Source: Planctomycetaceae bacterium
GTDB taxonomy: Bacteria > Planctomycetota > Planctomycetia > Planctomycetales > Planctomycetaceae
Direction: 5' to 3'
DNA length: 64,000 nt
NCBI GenBank assembly: GCA_021732415.1
Contig: JAKFVC010000057.1
Coordinates: 40,698-104,697 of the forward strand
Below, piece by piece: positions 11,301 through 16,782 of the stretch (within the stretch, counting starts at the first letter, position 1; each line of letters begins with the position of its first letter). The position numbers and the translations under genes were made by a program. The notes beneath the pieces were generated by a model that was given only the letters and a program-made list of their open reading frames with translations, searched no databases and had not been told where the DNA came from.

Positions 11301-14019
11301 TGCCGCGACTTCTCTGGAAAGTTTTCATAGTGGTGGCGCGCTGAACGCTGTTTTATCAGCCCCATCTAGTGGTTCGCAGCTGCCATTTGATTCGACCATC
11401 TTTACGACCAATCCGGCACCGTCTGTGCCCGCCTCGGTCACTGCAGATGTCCAGGCAGGCGGAGCGGCGGCCTATGCCGATGTAATCGCCAATCGAAATG
11501 CGTTCCAGACTGATGTTTCGACATTCAATACGACTGCGGGCAATCAGCGTCAAGATGCTCCGGCCGATGTCATTCAAGCGCGCCTGGACCTTGCCCCAGA
11601 TATTGCAGACGATCTTTTGCAAGATCAAACGGATGTCGCCCAAGCCCGCGGGGCCGCAACACAAGAGCTGAATGCAGACGTATTAACAGCAACTGGAGAG
11701 CAGCTGCAGTTCACAAACAAGGTCAACGGCGACCGGACCAATTTGCAATCTCAGGTCACCTCCCGGCAGACCCAGCTGGCGGCAGTTTTTGCAAGCTCAG
11801 TCACGCAAGCCAATCAACAGCAAGTTGAGACCAATAACAAAGTGACGACGGCCGGAACCAAGCGTACTGAACTCGTCAACAAAGATGCGGAAGCCCGGGC
11901 CGTCGATCAAGATTGGCAATCTCAAATCAACAGTCAAGTTCGGCAGGCAGTAATCAAGGGAGCGATCGCGGCGGCCTCTGTGGCACTGGGGCCTTTTCGG
12001 GTTGTCGCCCTGATCGCTGGCGGCGTTCAATTTGTCGGGCATGTCATTCAAGCACATGGCCCATATGTTGCTCAGGCTGACCAGTTGCAACTCGAAGGAC
12101 TACAGCGCGGCTACTATATTTGGGCGAATGCGACCAGTGAAGCCATCGGATTGTCCAAGTTGGTGAATGCGTTCGATCCCGTCGATCCGTATGCCGACAA
12201 TAGCTGGAGTGTGAAACAACTCACGAAGAGCGCAGGCTTGGCCCTCATTGAAGCGGCCACGACAGCCGGATTGGGAGCTCTCTACAGCCGATTCACGTCG
12301 CCTTGCGGCAGCTGGCTGGGAGGCAAGTGCTTTGTGGGCGACACGCAAGTGTTGACTCGCGAAATCGAAGACGCAACGACCTCTGCCGTTGTCGGTTTGG
12401 ACAAGGCCTCGGCGGATAGCCTCGATTGGTTGACACCGGTCTGCATCTTGATCGGCGTCTCTGGGACGTTGGTGCTGCAACGCAAGACGCGCCGGCGACT
12501 GAGAACAATGCCTGCTCGTTGCTCGGCGTTGGACGAAGTGTTTAGTCAGCCTGAACTGGAGACGTCGACCACGGCCGAATCAATTTCTCGTGGCGTAATC
12601 AGGAATTCGATTCGCAATCGGTACCTCGTCCAAATCGATGACAAACATCGAGCGAAGTTACCCGAAGAACGTGTGACGGATATATCCGAACGCAAATTCG
12701 TGTCATCCGTTCAAACTGTGGCAAATTCCCGAACTGAATTGGGTGTCGCGAAATTGCAAGCAAATTCGCTACTTTGCGACGAGATGTCTCGAGACAGCAA
12801 ATCTGGCGATGCGACCGATCGCTGGCGGCCAGCCACTTGGGCCTGGCTGCTTTCGTGGTTTGTCTTGGGAGCCGGATTCTTTTTGCAATCGAGTGCCACC
12901 AGTTGGTCCGTTCCCACTCAGGCCAAGGAAACAATCACTGAACCGACAGCAATTCAACGCTTCGAATCACGTGCGATTCAAGAAATCCGCACGGGCATGA
13001 AAGTGGTCGCGGATAATCCTGAATTGGATGGGCAAGAGGCCGTCTCAAGTGCAATCGACCCGGAAACGTGGCGTAACATCCGGTTGCGGATGGACAAACC
13101 CGACGGCAGCGAATTGCAGATTACGCTTTTGCGGTCTGTCAACTGGCTGGAGTCGCGACGCGGGAAAGTCGGCCGAGATATTGACGTCGCATTAAGCGAG
13201 TTCGGAGTCGCCGGCCCCGCAACGATTGAGGCAATCGAACCCTGCCCACCAATCGATCCGGGGCCCGGTCGAGTTGTGACGGGTACCTTCCGCCATTCCG
13301 CCGCAAATGTCATCGACCTCGATGTAACCGGCGAAACGAAGCCAATCGGAACAACCGCGAATCATCCTTTCTGGTCAGATACGCGTCAAGATTTTGTTCA
13401 AGCTGGGACATTGCAACCGGTAGAAGAGCTCCGCACCGCAGTGGGCAAGATTGCGCGGGTCGTTAATCACCGACCGCGGGTTGGCTCGCATTCTGTTTTC
13501 AATTTGGAAGTCGATAGCGAGCACGTATTTGCCATCGCCTCTCAGGGCGTAATCGTACATAATAGCCATCAATACGATGCCACCCCGTCGGTCCCTGCTC
13601 CAGCAAAAGTGGGGGAAACCGCCGCCACAGCGACAGGAAAGAGCATTCATAAGAAACTCGCTGATGCGAGAAGAGCGAGCGGCGATTTTGACTTGGTACA
13701 ATCGGCTATCAAGGATAAGGCCGGGAACCCCATCCTCGTGTCCAAGCGGGTCGATCTAAAAACCGGCACGCCGCAACCGGGATCACCGCTTCAGGAGGCC
13801 GTTCCTGACGCGGTGAGTTTCAAACGGAAATTGATCCTTGACGATAAACCCTTGGACCGGGCTATCGCCAAAGATCGACAAGAGATCGTCCGCTTCATCA
13901 ACGCATACAAGCAGCGTGAAGGAAATCTGCCAGACGTGATTGGCATTACAAGGTACGACCCGAAAACCGGCCTGCCAGTCGTAACCGAGTTGTATTCACC
14001 GTATGACTTTTTGCCATGA
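1264..14019 (+). CDS. Giant polymorphic toxin, main part: tandem repeats, beta-solenoid, HINT, C-terminal nuclease-like toxin
   Basis: This is the main body of a secreted toxin of about 4,530 residues. The GTG at 1264 is only the first start in this frame; the true start is upstream at 411 and the join is at 1275-1278. Order: twelve of the 13 repeats of about 110 residues (to 5350); a Pro/Gly linker (about 5350-5415); a beta-solenoid (5690-11340); a helical Gln/Asp/Ala-rich segment (11440-11960) ending in a hydrophobic stretch (about 11960-12050) and a second one near 12235-12290; a HINT domain (12328-13563) carrying two strong membrane segments; and a C-terminal toxin domain (13564-14016). 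The pattern of long fibre, autoprocessing HINT, short variable C-terminal domain and adjacent small gene is that of polymorphic toxins. I infer secretion, processing at His-Asn/Ser and delivery of the C-terminal domain. How it is exported is unknown. Confidence 0.85.
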   Translation: MSAAGYASAYATSYGNWSTFSFTYDPGLPVVAGLSLTNDTGTPGDLVTSDPRLSGNLTASSVSTSYLPVQYDVNGDGIADGSLQTDSMGHFTVDLTSLNLAAGSKTIAVRGGRYLNDPMTPQYGAWSSVTFTFAPVANVRPQVGSLHLVQDTGTPNDLITSDLHVAGTVTHADGSVNYLPLQFDVNGDGYADGYSYTNMAGEFVIDLSNTVVTPGAVTLRVRAGESDPILMTAYGDWSTFSFTYSPPAPVLPEVSGLGLVNDTGSPGDLITGDPRISGHVTLTDGSSSYLPVQYDLNGDGYADGSLSTDWLGNFTVDLTNSNLVAGVQTVKVRGGRYVSGQMSPQYGSWATMSFSYAVEPPALPSVSGLALVNDTGTPADLITSDPRLSGSLTLSGMSNSYLPVQYDINGDGVADGTTQTDGMGLFTVDLTNSNLTAGLQTVKVRGGRNVNGQMTPQFGAWSSLTFTYTPASQAHPEVGNLHLVVDTGVAGDLVTSDLRVAGIVTHADGPVAYLPLQYDLNGDGYAEGTAWTDSMGTFTIDLSNLNLSVGTIALRVRAGEPGVVPMSTDYGSWSAFSFTYALPAPVLPVVSGLSLVNDTGVAGDLITGDPRLTGSVTLSDGSANYLPIQYDVNGDGIVDGSAQSDWTGHFTIDPTSLNLSAGSLTIAVRAGRNVSGQMTPQYGTWSTLTFTFAPVVVAHPVVGNLHLVVDTGVANDLITSDLRVAGTVTHDDGTNAYLPLQYDLNGDGFAEGYGSTSSTGGLTIDLTNSNIAPGTVSLRVRAGESDGMMGTIFGNWSTFTFTYTLPPPAVPQVTGVALVNDTGTLGDLITADPRVAGNLTLSDGSSNYLPVQYDTNGDGIADGTTQSDWTGHFTIDPTNLNLTAGAQTITIRAGRYVSGTMSTQYGDWTAFTFTFAPIVQVHPEVGNLHLVVDTETPGDLITSDLRVAGTVTHGDGTIAYLPLQYDLNGDSYPDGSGYTNQAGEFTIDPTNSNLSPGVISLRVRAGEFDAASMTTVYGSWSTFTFTYAVPPPALPVVSGLTLANDTGTSGDLITGDPRISGQITVTGASAAYLPLQFDLNGDGVAEGTGSTDGLGHFTIDPTNVIPSAGTQTIAIRGGRYVNGSTSPQFGDWVSITFIYAPVVQVRPAVATLHLVSDTGVDGDLITSDLRFAGSVTHDDGSVANLPVQFDFNGDGFVDGTLYTNQSGGFSGDLANLSVPEGTVTLKVRAGDQDPQTMSTSYGAWSLLTFDYTAAVPNVGTLSLTNDTDTPGDSITSDPRISGELTMSAGSAAYLAVQYDVNGDGTAEGSTYTDSTGHFTVDLTNLNLPAGDHTVTVRGVSYTSSGMVAHNGPWSTGLTFSYTPSAAGTPPGGGGGGNPPPPVVTYVLVPGQSMSSFENLASVINNSPDPDGPAGPMGNIVVSFSYRSVTVEPGAGTEFSVKVDGDGTWKNGSGVSKLTFTTTGSMGIPAISGAVILDAGGSIGNIEAGSVWANAGGSVGEVKAGYIDWLGAMSAKDVTCNGDCNQMIVQHGEDLTVKGNVTSMRVGFDTVLVEGNVLFYAESKGGSSFHVKGNAARLWFSGTPDAVNIDGSCTNVTYDQCDVSKTFEIKGTLGLGRYQTQDNGPPVWVSDDTMDLAGLTVWGSIPDGSTVKANGINRIYIFHDIHGDIASTGVLKSVTAQGEITGSKITATGNIGGIDSDHALDAEISSQQGILIVNAGTTFAGSLSAVNDIGSVHATSEISASIESTGGKIDSVDTQGSITKSVKAATSLRTISADGAIDADIQAGSGSIGSITAGGSISKSITAGTIIGPIKATLGEISANISAGGSITSIWAKQDIDPTTISSGGSIGPITSDTGVIDAEIDAAVNIGDVMAVHGYIEGKLTAGANFQDIWAGGNIGATIEATFGDIDSVQAGRDGGGDITGNIAAGRTIGVIDVDGSVQGDVGLLQSFLSAFNVANLVLDMFSDNPTGNAKPALPPGLTSTKGNISGNISAGNNLSKVVADGGISGNITVVGALGSVSAVGDITGNIQSSQGNSNVYTWGSLIGDVTARGLVTVQAFKSLVGTIQSTATDVVATTWGNFQSTVKAVGLLTLSCYGNFAGSVIAVGADVQIAAFGAITGAISNVKDLAAFAYGGFQNVSYDVGGSIETFAANVISGTFKAGLKGIYAYSRWDINANYEAPVVEVETWKDYTGTIKSKTKCEIEVLGDVSATVISTGGNINVKATNVRGSYNTTASGSGSQIASDTWGNVNIKSWNDVSAQIDAERNATVFASNDIRGSVTAKNRVNVSALHNISASVTGGNYQPANADPANPVTHVVNAWGTISGNISTKSTVSVFALENFTANITVQSTRTDAHSGEAQVAVLGTMQGNITASEDVQLYAGKLKGNIEAGDDAQILVRGDMQGNVLVGTGTTVIGDDALQNVAYVNAIGDIKGNVQAPDGVTVDAFGNIQGIISGGSGPAFVAARAKVDASNPNGSPTNVRGSITADGPVTVEASGDIVTTDISGSTVIVNAGGDLSSDEVTATLGSIQLSSGGTIDTTGTLSALGSAGAVSLAAVVDINAGTVSSSGDIDVFAGGTVVIQTGNSQFGEIEVDAGGNVSNSNLSALLELDVVSYSTVQNSQLTSRTDQVKMLGATGITTVTAKGQTGVTASSVGSITAGSVFKSAAGPVSLGANGAITDVTVNSELNVSVDADGAISGTIESNQGSVAVESVHGSISAKIQAEQNASVVTLTGNISSEITAILGEADVSSAGEITGTIQALQGSVDVWAYGNISSPQIDGEVDTSVIGLGSITAATISASSGNVIVSAANDISSEISGKLSATVNSSLGSVTKKVTAVLGDASVFAEVSVLDQVTAGQDAEVFAYGNIDGEVNAGRDIVVTGVLGNLSQPLSAGRDVTTFAGGETSGTIDAGRDASVESLGSITGTVNAGRDVSLETLESLTSTVTAGHNVGALIGEELTGAIQAVNNASAYVVGGVTGDILASVGTASLTAWGLVTSSVSAGLDVWIFAGSGATGTYHAGRDLEVDAIGILSGLISAGRDATVLASDVMTAPVDAGRDASVIAFKTTQTVITAGQDAFLFAGGDTQGPVTGGRDASIVTLGNSSGSVVHAGGDALLYAVGGITTAGVTGQYGTMISWGDISGPSAVAGIDGAFAFSYGNYTGSVSSVLGDAELMTYGNAVLMGGLHAGGEAIALTVGSFTGSILGGTFAGAITLGDFTGSVTSGGDAMLIGQGNTQATVVAGQDLSAWNVGNLSGSYSAARDLGVVSFGNIPASLHAGHDIVGVAALGNLSGIITADDNIGEILSYGDILATVSALNTQNVTGGGTIGPVTAWGAIDGSFTAATSLESFHSGGALNAVLSAPSSGSQLPFDSTIFTTNPAPSVPASVTADVQAGGAAAYADVIANRNAFQTDVSTFNTTAGNQRQDAPADVIQARLDLAPDIADDLLQDQTDVAQARGAATQELNADVLTATGEQLQFTNKVNGDRTNLQSQVTSRQTQLAAVFASSVTQANQQQVETNNKVTTAGTKRTELVNKDAEARAVDQDWQSQINSQVRQAVIKGAIAAASVALGPFRVVALIAGGVQFVGHVIQAHGPYVAQADQLQLEGLQRGYYIWANATSEAIGLSKLVNAFDPVDPYADNSWSVKQLTKSAGLALIEAATTAGLGALYSRFTSPCGSWLGGKCFVGDTQVLTREIEDATTSAVVGLDKASADSLDWLTPVCILIGVSGTLVLQRKTRRRLRTMPARCSALDEVFSQPELETSTTAESISRGVIRNSIRNRYLVQIDDKHRAKLPEERVTDISERKFVSSVQTVANSRTELGVAKLQANSLLCDEMSRDSKSGDATDRWRPATWAWLLSWFVLGAGFFLQSSATSWSVPTQAKETITEPTAIQRFESRAIQEIRTGMKVVADNPELDGQEAVSSAIDPETWRNIRLRMDKPDGSELQITLLRSVNWLESRRGKVGRDIDVALSEFGVAGPATIEAIEPCPPIDPGPGRVVTGTFRHSAANVIDLDVTGETKPIGTTANHPFWSDTRQDFVQAGTLQPVEELRTAVGKIARVVNHRPRVGSHSVFNLEVDSEHVFAIASQGVIVHNSHQYDATPSVPAPAKVGETAATATGKSIHKKLADARRASGDFDLVQSAIKDKAGNPILVSKRVDLKTGTPQPGSPLQEAVPDAVSFKRKLILDDKPLDRAIAKDRQEIVRFINAYKQREGNLPDVIGITRYDPKTGLPVVTELYSPYDFLP
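5690..11340 (+). repeat. Beta-solenoid region of the toxin, including 18-residue AGRD coils
   Basis: About 1,880 residues of low-complexity Gly/Ser/Ala/Val/Ile repeats with recurring ITGNI, SISGNI and GSI steps, the look of a right-handed parallel beta-helix of the haemagglutinin type. From about 9890 to 11120 the period sharpens to roughly 18 residues (54 bp), each coil starting AGRD or a variant (AGHN, AGQD, GGRD) and ending near SGT(V/I). Cysteines are rare. I infer a rigid stalk that presents the C-terminal toxin. Confidence 0.7.
12328..13563 (+). other. HINT autoprocessing domain with two internal membrane segments
   Basis: The domain opens with CFVGDTQVLT (Cys at 12328-12330), the N-terminal nucleophile block of HINT/intein folds. 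It resumes with the EPCPPIDPGPGRVVTGTF and TTANHPFW blocks (13351-13374) and closes with VFNLEVDSEHVFAI...VIVHN, His-Asn at 13558-13563, followed by Ser. This matches the pretoxin HINT type. Unusually, about 200 residues are inserted between the first and later blocks. They carry two hydrophobic segments (LTPVCILIGVSGTLVL, about 12427-12480; WAWLLSWFVLGAGFFL, about 12838-12890) separated by a basic, charged stretch. Autocleavage at Asn/Ser is expected from the family, not shown. Confidence 0.8.
13564..14016 (+). other. C-terminal toxin domain, predicted restriction-endonuclease-like fold
   Basis: About 151 residues follow the HINT His-Asn. After a Pro/Ala linker and a helix (SIHKKLADARRAS) comes VPDAV (Asp at 13807-13809), then LILDDKP (Asp 13840-13842, Lys 13846-13848), then a helix with DRQEIVRFI and a YDPKTGLPVVTEL strand pair. 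The PD...DxK spacing followed by a Gln/Arg-bearing helix fits PD-(D/E)XK nucleases, which are common as polymorphic toxin warheads. The nuclease assignment is inferred from this motif alone; an unrelated fold is possible. Confidence 0.55.
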
Positions 14020-14045
14020 GAGCCATGAGAAGGGTATAGTGCATC

Positions 14046-14576
14046 ATGATGGAACATAAGGCATTCCTGTTCGATTACGACTCGTTCGACCGAGAACTTC
14101 GGGCAATCCTGGAAGACGGTCTCCGGTCTGGTGACCACACCAGATTGGTGTCCTTCGTCGACGCCACCCTGAGTGACTTCCGAGACCCATACGAAGGGGA
14201 ACCGTTGGACGATGATTGGGAGGCGATGATCGAAACGCAAGACTCACATCAGTACGGTGATTTTGCACTAACAAAGTATTACAATCCTACTGCTGATATC
14301 GGACTCGGTGCGGCATGGGAGGATATTCAAGAGTTGGTCGCGAACGGCCCAGTTATCATGGAGTCGCCCATCCTGGGTAGCATCATTGGCCCAACGGATG
14401 ACCCATTTGACCCTGGAAAAATGGGATCGTACTTCCAAAGCCCCCAACAGGTTCGTAATAGCCAGGAGTATCTATTGAGACTTGCAAAAAAAGAACAGGC
14501 AGAAGTCCTTAATAAAGCGATCCAGATGCTACAGGAAGCGGCAGATGCCAACACAGGACTGTACATTACCTTTTGA
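14046..14576 (+). CDS. Probable immunity protein of the polymorphic toxin
   Basis: This 176-residue, Asp/Glu-rich soluble protein has no signal peptide and no membrane segment. Two ATGs lie side by side (14046, 14049), with AAGGG about 11 bases upstream as a likely ribosome site. It begins 26 bases after the toxin stop, on the same strand, and is followed at once by a strong terminator, so it is probably co-transcribed with the toxin. Recognisable stretches are HKAFLFDYDSFDRELRAIL at the N-terminus and DPYEGEPLDDDWE and YGDFALTKYY in the middle. I think similar small proteins exist elsewhere but cannot name the family. Acidic composition fits a protein that neutralises a basic nuclease domain. 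Immunity function is inferred from position, size and charge. Confidence 0.7.
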   Translation: MMEHKAFLFDYDSFDRELRAILEDGLRSGDHTRLVSFVDATLSDFRDPYEGEPLDDDWEAMIETQDSHQYGDFALTKYYNPTADIGLGAAWEDIQELVANGPVIMESPILGSIIGPTDDPFDPGKMGSYFQSPQQVRNSQEYLLRLAKKEQAEVLNKAIQMLQEAADANTGLYITF

Positions 14577-14608
14577 CCTGCAGGGCAGTAAAGGGAATGG
14601 TGCTGTCA

Positions 14609-14652
14609 AGATATGCCCGGTTGGACCGAGGGTCCAACCGGGCATATCTTTT
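14609..14652 (+). terminator. Strong intrinsic terminator after the toxin-immunity pair
   Basis: A perfect 19-bp stem (14609-14627 with 14631-14649) closes a GAG loop and is followed by TTTT (14649-14652). It sits 33 bases after the immunity stop codon, marking the end of the unit. Confidence 0.85.
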
Positions 14653-14904
14653 GGAGAGGCAAGTTTGAGAGAGACAAAGGGGACAGTGAAAGCACCGGTA
14701 AAGGCCGGAAGAGAGTAGCGGATGCAAGTTCTGTACGAACGAAGGTGTAGCGAGCCTGTTCCAGAGCATACTAGCGCCGCCGTGTGGTCGTCCGCCTCTT
14801 CCGGTTCATGCTGTGACGGATATAATCTTTCGAGAGACGCCCGAAAGGCATCACGCCTCTCCAAGGGCCCTCCGGATCTCCAGCCACCCCTTCTTGAGAG
14901 ACCC
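14653..14904. other. Intergenic stretch, no gene recognised
   Basis: Nothing with coding character or RNA structure stands out. A frame open from 14722 reads into the next feature, but its first 61 codons look random. Confidence 0.4.
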
Positions 14905-15108
14905 ATGAAGCCACAACCGCCGCTCAATCGCCGACGATTTCTTGCAGTCACAGCAGCATCTGCGGCACTCGGTGGATTGCTGAACTCAGGTAGCACCAAC
15001 CTGAGGGCCGCGCCCGCGAACACGATGGGCGAAACCGATCCTGTTTGGTACCGTCTCGCGCCAGAGGGCGCCTTACATCGATTCGCAACGAGACCACAAG
15101 GCGTTTGA
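14905..15108 (+). pseudogene. Orphan Tat signal peptide (truncated gene remnant)
   Basis: ATG 14905 opens a 67-residue peptide with a clear twin-arginine leader: PLNRRRFLAVTAASAALGG, a hydrophobic stretch, then a Leu-Arg-Ala-Ala-Pro cleavage-like site. GAGAGA lies about 6 bases upstream as a possible ribosome site. After about 20 further residues the frame stops at 15106-15108 and no homologous continuation is visible in other frames. It is most likely the 5' end of a Tat-exported enzyme gene whose body has been lost. The parent family cannot be told. Confidence 0.5.
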
Positions 15109-15483
15109 CTGGATTCTGTTCGCGCTCGGCAGTTTACATTGCGGCAGCGACTGTGACCCCGAGTTTATAAGATACACCCATGCCGAACCAGCATGAGGGA
15201 AGCCCAGACTATCGGCCACAAACTGGTCGCTGCACGGCGCGTGACAGGTATCCAGTGATTCGGGAAGAGTATTTATTTTCCGACCAGCGCCTCTCAGGAC
15301 GTCACGATCTAGACACACGCCATAGTTCAGCGCGCCAAGTGACCCATGCCAGCCACGGTCCCGCCACCACTGGTCCTCATAGATAGGCCAGGCGGGATGC
15401 GGGTTGAGAGGACAGGACGATGAATAGGTCGATGCTTGTAACCAAAGTCCAGCCGCTACCACTCGACGTGACATCTGCCTTAA
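15109..15483. other. Intergenic stretch with an uncharacterised minus-strand open frame
   Basis: A 133-codon frame is open on the minus strand (15474 to 15073), with a Trp-rich middle (PIYEDQWWRDRGWHGSLG). It overlaps the Tat remnant and has no visible ribosome site, so I cannot call it a gene. It may be a decayed fragment like its neighbours. Confidence 0.25.
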
Positions 15484-16101
15484 TCAAGGGGTGAAGTTCT
15501 CGCTAATGATCGAATCCTGGCCGTCCCCTTGGATCTTCATCCGGGATAGATTGAATCGGATGACATTCTGATTCGCGGATGTCTCCTCGATTACCGGATT
15601 AAGCTGACTGGGTTGCATTTGCACGTCTTGAAAATTGTTGTAAAAGAGCCCGCATTCCCTCGCGCTCCCAGAAAGTCGAATGCCGCAGCCGTCCGTCGAC
15701 GATTGATTGTTGCCCGCCAGCATATTAGCCACCAGCTGGGCGTTTGCAGTATTGATCACGGTCATTCCGTCGCGGTCGTTGAAACTCGCGTTGTTGGCAT
15801 ATGCTGCGATTCCTGGCGATTGATCGAACTGGTATCCATTCGCACGATTGCCGCCCGAGATATTCGCTTCAATAATAGATTCCGGGCGACTTTGGCTGAC
15901 CACGAATCCATGGGCACATTCCCGGGCGATGTTGCTCACGCAGGAGATCCGGCACCGGACAAAGTCAAATCCATTGCCCGCACAGCCCAAGGTGCGACAA
16001 TCGCGCACCTGAGAGTTTCCGCCCGTGATGCTGATCGCCGATCCTTCCCAGCCACGCACATCGATCGCCACCAGTTCGCCCTGCGTGACGTCGTGCAACA
16101 C
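15484..16101 (-). pseudogene. Parallel beta-helix protein, C-terminal fragment
   Basis: About 205 residues of beta-helix coils of the NosD/pectate-lyase-like type: repeated NxxxxNxxxG(F/Y)xxxxS steps such as ANISGGNRANGYQF, NNASFNDRDGMTVI and ANMLAGNNQSSTDGCGI. The first codon given (TTG at 16101) is only the first possible start. The same frame stays open upstream to 16224 and is then closed by the stop of the small ORF at 16225-16347, so the N-terminal half, including any export signal, is missing. It ends at TGA 15484-15486. It was probably an exported carbohydrate-binding or -processing protein, now broken. Confidence 0.5.
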
Positions 16102-16224
16102 GATCGCAGCGGATCGAAAAGTTCGCCGTTCGTATTCCCACAGGGAAGGTTGGCGGGGCGTTGGGTTGGTGAAGTTCGGCGAGTTCCTGTTGGAAGATGG
16201 AACGGCCGGTTTCCCACTAGCGGG

Positions 16225-16347
16225 TCACTTAGGACACCACAGAACGACAGCGATGCCGTCCGTACCGTAAAGCAGCTTTTGGTCGCGGCCGTCCCGGTGT
16301 TTGTCGGAGAGGTAAGCGATCGTCTTGGCTTGTGCCCGATGCGGCAT
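16225..16347 (-). CDS. Small ORF of 40 codons in frame with the beta-helix fragment
   Basis: ATG at 16347 has AAGGGGA about 7 bases upstream, a good ribosome site. The peptide begins MPHRAQAKTIAYLSDKH and ends with IAVVLWCPK before TGA 16225-16227. Past that stop the same frame continues open into the beta-helix fragment, so this may be the start of one gene interrupted by a nonsense mutation, or an unrelated scrap. I do not recognise the peptide. Confidence 0.3.
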   Translation of the reverse strand: MPHRAQAKTIAYLSDKHRDGRDQKLLYGTDGIAVVLWCPK

Positions 16348-16353
16348 TTGAAG

Positions 16354-16387
16354 TCCCCTTGAATCTATTACGCATAATAGAAAGGGG
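16354..16387. promoter_or_regulatory. Inverted repeat upstream of the 40-codon ORF
   Basis: CTATTA (16365-16370) and TAATAG (16375-16380) pair around a CGCA loop, with outer arms CCCCTT and AAGGGG. It lies 7-40 bases ahead of the minus-strand ATG at 16347, a position suited to an operator or an mRNA leader hairpin. Function is unknown. Confidence 0.3.
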
Positions 16388-16602
16388 GCACTGTTTTCGT
16401 CGCACGGTGCGACATCGGTGACGGCAAACGGTAGGGATTACACGCGCTGGACAATGACTCAAACGTTGGTTGTACTGCGATTGTTCGCCGTCAAATGCGC
16501 TTGACTGCGGTGATTTGCAGAATTGTTCCAACGCACGTAAGATGCTGATGTGTAAGGAGTTTTTGCGCTGCCACCAGATTTTGCCACGATTAAATTGGTA
16601 GT

Positions 16603-16644
16603 CTGGGGGTCAAGGGGTCGCAGGTTCAAATCCTGTCATCCCGA
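16603..16644 (+). other. 3' fragment of a tRNA-Pro(GGG) gene, probable integration (att) site
   Basis: The sequence reads as the 3' half of a tRNA. It has an anticodon loop CTGGGGG (16603-16609, anticodon GGG at 16605-16607), the 3' anticodon stem TCAAG, a variable loop, a T-arm GCAGG-TTCAAAT-CCTGT (one G-T pair), an acceptor strand CATCCCG and discriminator A (16644). The 5' half (acceptor strand, D-arm) is absent upstream. Tyrosine integrases commonly use tRNA 3' ends, and an integrase gene starts 139 bases downstream. Confidence 0.75.
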
Positions 16645-16672
16645 CTAGCGTTACGGCGATTCGGAAATAGAA

Positions 16673-16694
16673 TTGCAGCAAATCTTGCAGCAAA
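16673..16694 (+). repeat. Direct repeat TTGCAGCAAA, two copies 12 bp apart
   Basis: TTGCAGCAAA occurs at 16673-16682 and 16685-16694, between the tRNA fragment and the integrase gene. Short repeats here could be integrase arm-binding sites. This is inferred from position only. Confidence 0.35.
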
Positions 16695-16726
16695 AAGACC
16701 CCGGCAGGCGGCAACCTGTCGGGGTC
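16692..16726 (-). terminator. Hairpin with minus-strand T-run upstream of the integrase
   Basis: A 12-bp stem (16697-16708 with 16715-16726, one G-T pair) has a 6-base loop and, read on the minus strand, is followed by TTTTT (complement of 16692-16696). It has intrinsic-terminator form for leftward transcription. It could equally be a structural part of the att region. Confidence 0.5.
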
Positions 16727-16782
16727 CTGCGAGCCTTTCAGCTCGACTTGGTGTTTTCAAATCCAAAGTTGAGAGGTTCGCA

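Noticed and set aside
16560-16650. Complete tRNA-Pro gene
   Set aside because: Only the anticodon loop through the acceptor 3' strand is present; a TTGGTAG resembling a D-loop upstream lacks the D-stem and 5' acceptor strand.
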